Positions 4,480 through 11,910 are shown, numbered from the stretch's first letter. The stretch is 12,248 bases of DNA from CAYXNZ01 sp964553705 (GCA_964553705.1 CAZKKV010000026.1:1-12248), one strand, 5' to 3'. The notes: a model not told the origin generated them from the sequence alone. A program made the numbers and translations.

Positions 4480-7236
4480 ATGGAAGACTCGAATAAAACT
4501 ATACCTAGTTTACAAATAATAAATTGTCCAGAATGTGGAGGATGTGGCCGAAAAAAAAGCGGTTTAATCTGCACTTATTGTCTTGGCATGGGGTTAGGGG
4601 CTTTTTATAATGAAAAATTTTTGTATTGGGGTCCGAAGCTTGGTCGTGCGACTATCAAACTACGTCACTTCAAGAGAAGCTTAAATATCGTGATAAATTT
4701 AATCGCCATGATGTTTGGCTTATTAGGCTTATTGGCTTTGGCTTGGTGGATTTTTGATAGTGGAGCTATTGAAGATAAACTTGGTATTTTTTCTTTTTGG
4801 CGTCATAAGAGTTGGTTGATTTTATTATTTTGGATTGGTGTTTTGGCTGACCAATTTATTTTTTATCGTTTATCCGAAGAAGAAGCTCAGAGAAAAAAAA
4901 TAAAAAAAGCAACTTATGAAGAACGATCCAAACAATTTAATTTGCCTGATAATTGGCAAGAACTTAAAAAAATTAAATCAAAATATCGAGTAGATGTTTC
5001 TACGGGTTTTAGCTATTCAGCTTTTAGAGTAGTTGAAGAAGCTTTTATTCTGGCGAATTCATCAAAAAATAGTACGGTTAATATTATGCATTTATTTTTT
5101 AGTTTACTTAAGGATAACGAAGCGGCCGCTCTGTTTTCTCGACTGGATATTGATGCCAAAGATTTGGTGCAAAAAGTTAAAAACCAAATTTTACAAAATT
5201 TGAACCAAGGCAATTTAACTAGATTATCAAACAAGGTAAAAGAAGTTTTTATTGAAGCCTATGTCAGCGCGACAGAAAATGGACAAAAAGAAGTTAGAGT
5301 AATTGATTTGTTGTTGCCAATGTTGTCTAGAGATAAAATTCTAGAAGAAATTTTCTACGACTTGGATGTTGATAAAGATAAAATTAATAATGTCATTCAA
5401 TGGTTTAGGATTAATCAAAAGTTAATTGAAAATTATAAGATTTATAAAAAGATGGCTCGCTATAAGCCAGCTTCAAGTATGGACCGAGCCTATACAGCCG
5501 TTGCCACGCCAGCATTAAATCATTTTGCTCATGACCTGACAGTGGCAGCCAAATGGGGTCGATTGGAGCTTTGTGTTGGTCGTGATAATGAAATAGAAAA
5601 AATATTTCAACAAATAGAGAGCGGTCAAAACGGCGTTATTCTGGTTGGATCGGTTGGCGTTGGGAAAAATGCGATAGTTGAACAAATTGCCCAAATGATG
5701 GTTAAAGAAGATGTGCCGATTTTATTAAAAGACAAAAGATTGGTTGAACTTGATATATCAAGACTAGTTAGTGGTGCTGATCCATCTCAGGCCGAAGAAA
5801 GAATGGTAGTGATTATTGACGAAGTAGCTCGAGCTGGGAATATTATTCTTTACGTTGATAATATCGAAAATATTATGGGAATCAGTTCTGGCAGTGAAGA
5901 AAGTCTCGAATTGTCAGAAGTTTTAGCCAAGGCGATTGAACAAAAAAGAATAATTTGTTTGACTACTGCTACAAAAAAGAATTATGTTCAATTTCTTGAA
6001 GATAAACCGTTGGGTAATAATCTAGCAAAAATTGAAATAGAAGAACCTGGAATAAACCAAGCAATACAGATGATTGAAAGTAAAATTGGCTATTTTGAAA
6101 GTAAATATAATGTTTATTTTTCCTATAATTCAATCGCCAAAGCAGTCAAACTAACTGATAAATATATTCACGACAAATATTTGCCAGCTAAGGCGATAAA
6201 GATACTTGAAACGATTGCTGTTAAAACGGCAAAAATCAAAGGTAGTGGTAGTGTTGTCAATGAGGAAGATGTAGCTAGTGTTATCAGTGAAATAATTAAA
6301 ATTCCAGTTAATAAAATTAGCCAAAGCGAAGGTCAAGAATTATTAAATTTAGAGGAAAAAATTCATGAAAGGATGGTTGATCAGGCAGAGGCGGTTGACA
6401 TAGTGGCTGACAGTTTAAGGCGGGCTCGGGCTGAATTACGGGAAGGTAAGCGTCCGATTGCCAACTTTTTATTTATGGGGCCGACTGGCGTCGGAAAGAC
6501 CGAATTGGCCAAAACGATTGCTGAAGTTTATTTTGGAGATGAAGATTATATGATAAGAGTAGATATGAGTGAATATCAGCATCCGGACAGCGTAGAAAAA
6601 ATGATTGGTAGCCCTCAAAATTTAGGATTGCTGACTGAGGCAGTTCGGAAGTTGCCCTTTGCCTTGATTCTACTTGATGAATTTGAAAAAGCTCATCCAG
6701 ATATTTTGAATTTATTTTTGCAAGTTATGGATGACGGTCGATTGACCGATGGACAGGGCAGAACGATTGATTTTACAAATTGTATTATTATCGCCACTTC
6801 CAATATCGGTGCCACTTACATCCAAGCACAGATTATGGCTGGTAAAAAAATTGAGGAAATTAAAAAAACTTTGATTAACGAGAAATTGAACCAGTCGTTG
6901 AGGCCTGAATTAATAAATCGTTTTGATGGAATTATTGTTTTTAAACCTTTGAGTATAGATGATGTAGAAGAAATAACAAAATTAATTTTAAACAAAACCA
7001 AGAAAATGCTTGAAGTCAAAGGCGTCGGTTTGCAGATTGAAGAAACTGGAATAAAGTTATTAGCCCAGCAAGGTTTTGATCCGAAATTTGGCGCTCGACC
7101 GTTAAGACGTTTAATTCAAGACAAAATAGAAAATGAAATTGCTAACAAAATTTTGACTGGAGAAGTAAATAGACGTGACACAGTGGTTATTGATAGCGAA
7201 ACCAATGTGTCGATAGAGAAGGGGAGAGAACTTTAA
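4480..7236 (+). CDS. Membrane-anchored Hsp100/Clp-family ATPase with zinc finger and degenerate D1
   Basis: 918 aa. Domains in order: a DnaJ-like zinc finger with two CxxCxGxG units (C16/C19, C31/C34); membrane segments at about 69-91 and 112-129; a double Clp_N domain at 176-310; AAA ring D1 at about 345-605; AAA ring D2 at about 620-905. D2 keeps Walker A (GPTGVGKT, K673), Walker B (LLDEFEK, D733-E734), sensor 1 (TSN), an arginine finger (R814) and sensor 2 (GAR, R873). D1 keeps a Walker A lysine (GSVGVGKN, K396), but Walker B is VDN (Glu to Asn at 461) and the paired arginine fingers are LGNN. The aromatic D1 pore loop (YRGEFE type) reads ADPSQAEE, and the D2 GYVG pore loop is deleted. There is no ClpB/ClpC middle domain and no obvious [IL]GF ClpP-docking tripeptide. 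It is co-transcribed with the small membrane protein upstream. Hsp100 family: firm; unfoldase role: doubtful. Confidence 0.92.
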   Translation: MEDSNKTIPSLQIINCPECGGCGRKKSGLICTYCLGMGLGAFYNEKFLYWGPKLGRATIKLRHFKRSLNIVINLIAMMFGLLGLLALAWWIFDSGAIEDKLGIFSFWRHKSWLILLFWIGVLADQFIFYRLSEEEAQRKKIKKATYEERSKQFNLPDNWQELKKIKSKYRVDVSTGFSYSAFRVVEEAFILANSSKNSTVNIMHLFFSLLKDNEAAALFSRLDIDAKDLVQKVKNQILQNLNQGNLTRLSNKVKEVFIEAYVSATENGQKEVRVIDLLLPMLSRDKILEEIFYDLDVDKDKINNVIQWFRINQKLIENYKIYKKMARYKPASSMDRAYTAVATPALNHFAHDLTVAAKWGRLELCVGRDNEIEKIFQQIESGQNGVILVGSVGVGKNAIVEQIAQMMVKEDVPILLKDKRLVELDISRLVSGADPSQAEERMVVIIDEVARAGNIILYVDNIENIMGISSGSEESLELSEVLAKAIEQKRIICLTTATKKNYVQFLEDKPLGNNLAKIEIEEPGINQAIQMIESKIGYFESKYNVYFSYNSIAKAVKLTDKYIHDKYLPAKAIKILETIAVKTAKIKGSGSVVNEEDVASVISEIIKIPVNKISQSEGQELLNLEEKIHERMVDQAEAVDIVADSLRRARAELREGKRPIANFLFMGPTGVGKTELAKTIAEVYFGDEDYMIRVDMSEYQHPDSVEKMIGSPQNLGLLTEAVRKLPFALILLDEFEKAHPDILNLFLQVMDDGRLTDGQGRTIDFTNCIIIATSNIGATYIQAQIMAGKKIEEIKKTLINEKLNQSLRPELINRFDGIIVFKPLSIDDVEEITKLILNKTKKMLEVKGVGLQIEETGIKLLAQQGFDPKFGARPLRRLIQDKIENEIANKILTGEVNRRDTVVIDSETNVSIEKGREL

Positions 7237-7241
7237 TATTT

Positions 7242-7277
7242 TAAAAAATAAAAAAGGACGCAGCGTTTTGCGTCCTT
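7242..7277 (-). terminator. Intrinsic terminator of the 112-aa orphan gene
   Basis: AAGGACGCA (7254-7262), a 6-base loop, and TGCGTCCTT (7269-7277) form a perfect 9-bp stem. On the minus strand it runs into T-rich sequence (complement of 7242-7253), so it ends the 7288-7626 transcript. It also lies just after the Clp-like gene on the plus strand, but has no T-run in that direction. Confidence 0.88.
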
Positions 7278-7287
7278 GAACTATAAG

Positions 7288-7626
7288 TTAACGGGGTAGC
7301 CTGCCTATCAGACCATGAATGCGTTTATCCACAAACACGAGAGATATACTATCAGGAAGAACAAAGTCTATCTCATCTTTTTCTGTGGCAACTAGTATTT
7401 TTGTTTCTCTTGAACATTTTGTAAGAAAATCCTCGTAGTCCTTAAAAATTTCAGGACTACACATCATAATACTACAAAAGGTTGCTCGCACAATTTCGTC
7501 TGGTTTCGGTCTTGTAAACCAGGCTGTCATATCCATGCCCATTATGCCAGCACTATTTAAAATTATTTTTTGAGCTTGTGTACTAAATTCCCCCAGCACA
7601 ATTACGGATAATGTTTCTTTGTTCAC
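7288..7626 (-). CDS. Hypothetical protein (112 aa), unknown family
   Basis: I do not recognise this protein. It has alternating hydrophobic strands and helices (LSVIVLGEF near residue 6, FCSIMMCS near 50, TKILVATEK near 75, SISLVFVDK near 93), suggesting a small alpha/beta, possibly receiver- or Rossmann-like fold; that is only an impression. It contains three Cys (51, 56, 71) and no membrane segment or signal peptide. The start is GTG at 7626, set by a strong Shine-Dalgarno site (AAAGGAGGGG) five to six bases upstream, rare in this window. It has its own putative promoter (7691-7719) and terminator, so it is a monocistronic gene convergent with the Clp-like gene. Confidence 0.8.
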   Translation of the reverse strand: MNKETLSVIVLGEFSTQAQKIILNSAGIMGMDMTAWFTRPKPDEIVRATFCSIMMCSPEIFKDYEDFLTKCSRETKILVATEKDEIDFVLPDSISLVFVDKRIHGLIGRLPR

Positions 7627-7690
7627 TTCCCCCTCCTTTTACTTCTTGTTAAGTTTTTACACAGCCCCTTTTAAAAGATCTAATAATTAT

Positions 7691-7719
7691 ATTTAAACAC
7701 TAAAATTACATTTAGTCAA
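7691..7719 (-). promoter_or_regulatory. Putative promoter of the 112-aa orphan gene
   Basis: Minus strand: TTGACT (7714-7719), a 17-base spacer, TTAAAT (7691-7696). A better -10 (TATAAT, 7686-7691) overlaps but would need a 22-base spacer. The leader would be about 55-60 bases. Confidence 0.4.
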
Positions 7720-7775
7720 GTCTGTGAATAAATTTAAACTGTTGATTGTCTAAATAAAAGAATAAAGTATAAAAT

Positions 7776-8807
7776 ATGAGTTTTTACTATTTTTTAATTT
7801 TTAGTGTTGCAGTGATTTTAACCTCACTACTTACTTTGACGGTTAAAATTTTAGCCAAGCGATTAAAAATTATTGATAGGCCCGACGATACAAGAAAAAA
7901 TCATGGTGCAGATACGCCACTTCTTGGCGGCATGGCGATTTTTTTATCGTTTTTTATTATTTTATATTTTATTCAAGATAAACTGATGGCCGGAAATTTA
8001 TCTACTAGCCATTGGCTAGGATTTTTTATTGGCGCTTGCTTTTTGATGATTGGCGGATTTCTTGATGATAAATATGATTTAAAACCAGCTTATCAAATAA
8101 TTTGGCCCGTACTAGCATCGCTTTGCGTGATCGCTGGTGGAGTAGAGATTGAAAAAATAACTAATCCACTTGGCGGTTTTATTATACTTGGATTTTTATC
8201 ACCAATTTTAATTTTTGCTTGGACTATGGGCATGATGTATACAACTAAACTGCTAGACGGATTAGACGGGTTAGTTAGCGGTATGGCGGCTATCGGTGGC
8301 TTGGTAATTTTTTTATTTACTATAACCACGAAATACTATCAGCCAGATATCGGTTTAGCGGCTCTGGTTTTCTCTGCTTGTTGTTTTGGTTTTCTGGTAT
8401 TTAATTGGCATCCAGCAAAAATATTTTTGGGAGAAGGTGGTTCTTTACTAATGGGTTATGTTTTGGCAGTATTAGCAATCATTTCTGGTGGTAAAATAGC
8501 AATTGCTTTACTAATCATGGGGGTTCCAATAATTGACGCAATTTGGACTGTTGTTAGGCGATTAGTAGCCAGAAAAAACCCATTTAAATTTGCCGATAAA
8601 CAGCATCTTCATTTTAGGTTAGTTGGTTTGGGGATACCGACTAGATTGACAGTGCTAATATATTACTTGTTTTCTTTAATTTTTGGATTAAGCGCGTTAT
8701 TTTTACAAAGTAAAGGGAAGCTATTCGCATTAGGGGCGTTGATATTTATAATGCTTGGGGTTGTTATTACTTTTACTTTACTTGACAAGGATAAGAAAAT
8801 TGTTTAA
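7776..8807 (+). CDS. MraY/WecA-family polyprenyl-phosphate sugar-1-phosphate transferase
   Basis: A 343-aa polytopic membrane enzyme with about ten hydrophobic segments. Family landmarks are RKNHGADTPLLGGMAIF (40-56), the metal-binding DD pair in GGFLDDKYDL (D97, D98), KLLDGLDGLVSG (158-169), FNWHPAKIFLGEGGS (209-223), PIIDAIWTVVRR (251-262) and the HLHF cytoplasmic motif (277-280). The family transfers a UDP-linked sugar-1-phosphate to undecaprenyl phosphate, starting peptidoglycan (MraY) or envelope polysaccharide (WecA/TagO) synthesis. The single HLH motif and RR segment look more WecA-like, and there are no neighbouring mur genes, so the sugar is unassigned. Conserved Asn of NxxDGxDGL is Lys (K158), and the usual Asp of GDxGS is Glu (E220). 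A TATAAA lies only 2 bases before the ATG, too close for a normal leader. Confidence 0.9.
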   Translation: MSFYYFLIFSVAVILTSLLTLTVKILAKRLKIIDRPDDTRKNHGADTPLLGGMAIFLSFFIILYFIQDKLMAGNLSTSHWLGFFIGACFLMIGGFLDDKYDLKPAYQIIWPVLASLCVIAGGVEIEKITNPLGGFIILGFLSPILIFAWTMGMMYTTKLLDGLDGLVSGMAAIGGLVIFLFTITTKYYQPDIGLAALVFSACCFGFLVFNWHPAKIFLGEGGSLLMGYVLAVLAIISGGKIAIALLIMGVPIIDAIWTVVRRLVARKNPFKFADKQHLHFRLVGLGIPTRLTVLIYYLFSLIFGLSALFLQSKGKLFALGALIFIMLGVVITFTLLDKDKKIV

Positions 8808-8820
8808 CATAGATATACAT

Positions 8821-8850
8821 AAAAAAATAGCCGCAGAGGCGGTTTTTGTT
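8821..8850 (+). terminator. Intrinsic terminator after the sugar-1-phosphate transferase
   Basis: An A-run, then CCGC (8831-8834), loop AGAG, GCGG (8839-8842), and TTTTTGTTTTT. The stem is short but GC-rich and followed by T-tracts. It lies 14 bases after the transferase stop and upstream of rplU, so rplU probably has its own promoter. Confidence 0.75.
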
Positions 8851-8886
8851 TTTGATTATTATTAAAAATAATTTAACATAAGATAT

Positions 8887-9134
8887 ATGACTAAAATAGC
8901 AGTAATAAAAACTGGTGGTAAGCAATACAAGGTTAAAGAGGGACAAACCATAAAAATCGAAAAATTAAAAGAAGAAGAAGGTAAATCAGTAAAATTTGAT
9001 ACTTTGATGATTGCGGATATTGATGGTAAAAACATCAGTTTAGGAACGCCTTCTTTGGGCGACAAAGTAAGTGGTAAAATCTTAGAGCAGGGGAAAGATA
9101 AGAAAGTAACAGTTATAAAATATAAAAATAAAAC
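8887..9134 (+). CDS. rplU: 50S ribosomal protein L21 (bL21), 3' end lost in gap
   Basis: The first 83 codons of L21 are visible: AVIKTGGKQYKVKEGQ is the family N-terminal signature and VTVIKYKNKT leads into the usual K-R-Y-rich 23S-binding stretch. About 20 C-terminal residues are missing because the sequence becomes N at 9135. L21 binds 23S rRNA together with L20. In most bacteria rpmA (L27) follows rplU; it would lie in the gap or elsewhere. The ATG at 8887 lacks a Shine-Dalgarno site. Confidence 0.93.
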
Positions 9135-9234
9135 NNNNNNNNNNNNNNNNNNNNNNNNNNNNNNNNNNNNNNNNNNNNNNNNNNNNNNNNNNNNNNNNNN
9201 NNNNNNNNNNNNNNNNNNNNNNNNNNNNNNNNNN
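9135..9234. other. Assembly gap (100 N)
   Basis: Exactly 100 N, the conventional placeholder for a scaffold gap of unknown size. It cuts rplU and ends exactly at the recR stop codon. The true distance, and whether a gene such as rpmA lies inside, cannot be read here. Confidence 0.98.
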
Positions 9235-9831
9235 TTATAATTCGTTTCTATATTTCAAGGCATTAATCAATGTCATCTCGTCAGCGTATTCTAGGTCAGT
9301 GCCAGTCGGCAGACCTTTGGCCAATCGGCTAACTTTTATTTCGTAAGATTTTAAAATTTTAGTTAAATACAAAGATGTTGTTTCGCCTTCAATATTTGAA
9401 CTTAACGCTAAAATTATTTCTTTTGGAGTGTGTTTTTTAACCTTAGCTATTAATTGATGAATATTTAAATTTTCCGGTCTAATGTTTTCTATTGTATTTA
9501 TTAGTCCACCTAAAATATGATATTGACCATTATATTGCTTGGTTGATTCAATCGATAGCATGTCTCGTGTATTATCAACAATACAGATGGTGGTTTTGTC
9601 TCTTTTACTGTCAATACAAATTTGACATGGATTTTTTTCTGTTATAGCGAAACAGTTTTGACAAATAGTAATTTTTTCTTTAAGTTCGGCGATTGCTTGA
9701 GCAAATTTTTGTAGTTGTTCGGCTGGCTGTTTCAAAAGGTAAAAGGCGTATCTTTCAGCCGTTTTTGGACCGACGGTTGGTAATTTTTGTAATTCGTTTA
9801 TCAGATTTTCAATAGCCTTAGGGAAAAACAT
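9235..9831 (-). CDS. recR: Recombination mediator protein RecR
   Basis: A 198-aa RecR of normal length. In order: a helix-hairpin-helix LPTVGPKTAERYAF (17-30), a four-Cys zinc finger (C57, C60, C69, C72), a Toprim domain from about 81 (ICIVDNTRDMLSIE), and the C-terminal GLPTGTDLEYADEMTL segment (173-188). RecR works with RecO and RecF to load RecA at gaps in replicating DNA. The Toprim Glu normally present near residue 86 is Asp, a mild change. It starts 4 bases after ybaB, the common ybaB-recR pair, though no dnaX is seen upstream. No Shine-Dalgarno site precedes the ATG. Confidence 0.96.
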   Translation of the reverse strand: MFFPKAIENLINELQKLPTVGPKTAERYAFYLLKQPAEQLQKFAQAIAELKEKITICQNCFAITEKNPCQICIDSKRDKTTICIVDNTRDMLSIESTKQYNGQYHILGGLINTIENIRPENLNIHQLIAKVKKHTPKEIILALSSNIEGETTSLYLTKILKSYEIKVSRLAKGLPTGTDLEYADEMTLINALKYRNEL

Positions 9832-9835
9832 ATTG

Positions 9836-10111
9836 TTATGTAATATTAGGCAGCCCGCCCATCTGCTGCATTTTTTGAGCCATTAGTCTTTGCACTTTTT
9901 TTATAGCCTCATTGAGACATTCTGTTAGCATACCTTCCAGACTATCTTTGGCCAAATCTTCATTTATAATAATTTGAGTGATTTCTAAGTTACCATTTAT
10001 TACTACTTTAATCCCGCCTTTTTCAACCGTAATAGATTCTTGAGACAGAGCATTTTGTAGGGTTTTTGCTTGTGAACGTAAATCTTTGAATTGTTTTAAC
10101 TTGTTAAACAT
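9836..10111 (-). CDS. ybaB: YbaB/EbfC-family nucleoid-associated protein
   Basis: A 91-aa YbaB/EbfC protein. N-terminal helix with KQFKDLRSQAKTLQNAL, central strands ITVEKGGIKVVINGNLEITQI, a C-terminal helix EAIKKVQRLMAQKMQQM, and a Gly/Pro tail GGLP. The family forms tweezer-shaped dimers that bind DNA. It is immediately upstream of recR (4 bases), a widespread pair. A TATAAT at 10130-10135 on the minus strand lies about 19 bases before the ATG, with no good -35. Confidence 0.93.
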   Translation of the reverse strand: MFNKLKQFKDLRSQAKTLQNALSQESITVEKGGIKVVINGNLEITQIIINEDLAKDSLEGMLTECLNEAIKKVQRLMAQKMQQMGGLPNIT

Positions 10112-10168
10112 GTTTTTAACAGATAATTAATTATAAAATTTGTGATAAAAATTTTTTTGTTTTTTGGA

Positions 10169-10201
10169 GAAAATGGTGGGGCAGGTCTTGCGACATGTCC
10201 C
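10169..10201 (-). terminator. Possible weak terminator after the 89-aa gene
   Basis: On the minus strand GTGGG pairs with CCCAC around an imperfect inner stem and an 8-base loop, followed by ATTTTCTCC. The stem has mismatches and the T-tract is short, so termination is uncertain. Confidence 0.35.
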
Positions 10202-10217
10202 ACTTGATAATTTTACA

Positions 10218-10487
10218 TCAGCCTCTTTCAATAACAGATTTTCTTAGATAAAGAATTTGGGTGGCGTAAAATTCTATCGAGGAATTAACTTTAGCGTCAA
10301 CATTATCTTCTTTTTTTGGTTGTTTGCCAAGTGTAAAAGATTTATCTTCGGAATCTTCAGTGATACGAACATTTTGCAGAGGGTCGTTATCATCAAGACG
10401 ATCTGCTATGCCGTCTTTTACGATTAAATCAATAAGCTCTATTATTCTTTTTTTTGTTTCTTCATGCAATATCTCTTTTTTTGCCAT
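10218..10487 (-). CDS. Hypothetical protein (89 aa) downstream of dnaB
   Basis: I do not recognise this protein. It is small, highly charged and soluble. The N-terminal half (residues 4-27) looks helical and amphipathic (LHEETKKRIIELIDLIVKDG), the middle (30-65) is acidic and probably disordered, and the end (SIEFYATQILYLRKSVIERG) looks helical again. It starts 28 bases after the dnaB stop with a strong Shine-Dalgarno site (AAGGAGGGG, 8-base spacing), so it is probably the second gene of a dnaB transcript. A replication role is only suggested by position. Confidence 0.75.
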   Translation of the reverse strand: MAKKEILHEETKKRIIELIDLIVKDGIADRLDDNDPLQNVRITEDSEDKSFTLGKQPKKEDNVDAKVNSSIEFYATQILYLRKSVIERG

Positions 10488-10515
10488 GATACACCCCTCC
10501 TTGATGTTGTCTATT

Positions 10516-11910
10516 TTAATATTCTCCCGGCTCCTCTAAACCGGTTTTTTCTATATTTTTAAAGCTAACAGTATCTTCATCAAAAAATAAAGTAATTTTT
10601 CCAGTTGGACCATTTCGATGTTTAGCCACATAGACTTGTGTTAAATGTTTTTCGTGTTCAGGCAAGTCTTCGGGTTCATATCCGCGATCGGCTGCTTTAC
10701 GATAAAGAAACATAACTACATCGGCATCTTGTTCAATTGATCCAGACTCGCGTAAATGCGATAATTTAGGGATAGCTGGTCGTGTTTGTTCAACAGCGCG
10801 TGATAATTGCGATAGAGCCAGAACAGGGATGTTTAATTCACGGGCAATACCTTTTAAGCCCCTGCTTATTTCAGAAACTTCTTGAACACGATTATCACCA
10901 TATCTATTGCGACCTTCCATTAATTGTAAATAATCAATAACAATTAAACCAAGACCTTTTTCCATTTGCAGACGTCTGGCTTTGGTCCTGATTTCCATAA
11001 TATTTGAACTGGCTGAATCATCAATATATATCGGCGCTTCAGATAATTGCCCCATAGCATTACCAATACGAGAAAAATCATTGTCGTCATCGCGGTCGGA
11101 TAGTTTACCTGTTCTCATGCGCCATAAACTGACATTAGCTTGAGCGCAAAGCATTCTATCAACCAATTGTTCTTTACTCATTTCTAATGAGAATATACCA
11201 ACTGGAGTTTTGCTTTTTATGGCGGATTGGCGTGCGATATCCAAGGCAAAAGAAGTTTTACCAACACTAGGACGAGCAGCCAGGATGACTAAATCTGAAT
11301 TTTGTAAACCAGCTAACAATCCATCTAAATCGGGGAAGCCAGTAGGTAGGCCACGCAATTTACCGCTTTGTTTATGTAATTCGTCAATACGATCAAAAGC
11401 TTCAGTCAAAAGATTGTCAATCGGTAGAAAAATATTTTTTAAATACTTTTGCGAAACGCCAAAAAGTTTTTGTTCGGCTTGATCAAGTATTTTTTCGATT
11501 TCTTCTTCTTCACGATGACCCAATTCAGTAATCTCCGCCGCTGTTTTTATAAGGCGCCTGAGGGTAGCTTTTTTTTGGACAATATTAGCGTAATGAACTA
11601 CATGAGAAGATGTAGCAACAGTATTGGATAGTTGAGCAATATACGTTCGACCGCCTATTTCGTCTAATTTATTTTTTTCTTCAAGCTTGCTGGTTAGAGT
11701 AATTACATCAATTGGCTCGTGGTGCGTATATAATTCTTGGATAGCAGTCATAATTACACCATTGGCGTCTTTGTAAAAATCTTCAGGTCTGATTAAATCA
11801 ATCACCTTAATAATGGCGTCTTTATCAATCAAAAGACAGCCTAAAAGAGAATTTTCAGTTTCAATGTCTTGAGGTGGTAGTTTATCAAATTGTGAGTCTT
11901 TTTTTGCCAT
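10516..11910 (-). CDS. dnaB: Replicative DNA helicase DnaB
   Basis: A 464-aa DnaB of normal length. The N-terminal domain (LPPQDIETENSLLGCLLID, 11-29) is followed by the linker helix and a RecA-like domain: Walker A ARPSVGKTS (212-220, K218), SLEMSKEQL (241-249), Walker B LIVIDYLQL (322-330, D326), LALSQLSR (364-371), ESGSIEQDADVV (388-399) and the arginine-finger region AKHRNGPTG (429-437). It is the hexameric fork helicase that unwinds the lagging-strand template and recruits primase. No intein is present, although DnaB is a common intein host. The ATG at 11910 follows a modest AGGA; a promoter is visible at 11975-12003. Confidence 0.98.
   Translation of the reverse strand: MAKKDSQFDKLPPQDIETENSLLGCLLIDKDAIIKVIDLIRPEDFYKDANGVIMTAIQELYTHHEPIDVITLTSKLEEKNKLDEIGGRTYIAQLSNTVATSSHVVHYANIVQKKATLRRLIKTAAEITELGHREEEEIEKILDQAEQKLFGVSQKYLKNIFLPIDNLLTEAFDRIDELHKQSGKLRGLPTGFPDLDGLLAGLQNSDLVILAARPSVGKTSFALDIARQSAIKSKTPVGIFSLEMSKEQLVDRMLCAQANVSLWRMRTGKLSDRDDDNDFSRIGNAMGQLSEAPIYIDDSASSNIMEIRTKARRLQMEKGLGLIVIDYLQLMEGRNRYGDNRVQEVSEISRGLKGIARELNIPVLALSQLSRAVEQTRPAIPKLSHLRESGSIEQDADVVMFLYRKAADRGYEPEDLPEHEKHLTQVYVAKHRNGPTGKITLFFDEDTVSFKNIEKTGLEEPGEY

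Noticed and set aside
8093..8329. Reverse-strand open frame inside the sugar-1-phosphate transferase gene
   Set aside because: It is a shadow of the real reading frame with no start signal and no recognisable protein features.
10516..11910. Intein in DnaB
   Set aside because: The Walker A and Walker B regions are continuous and the protein has normal length.
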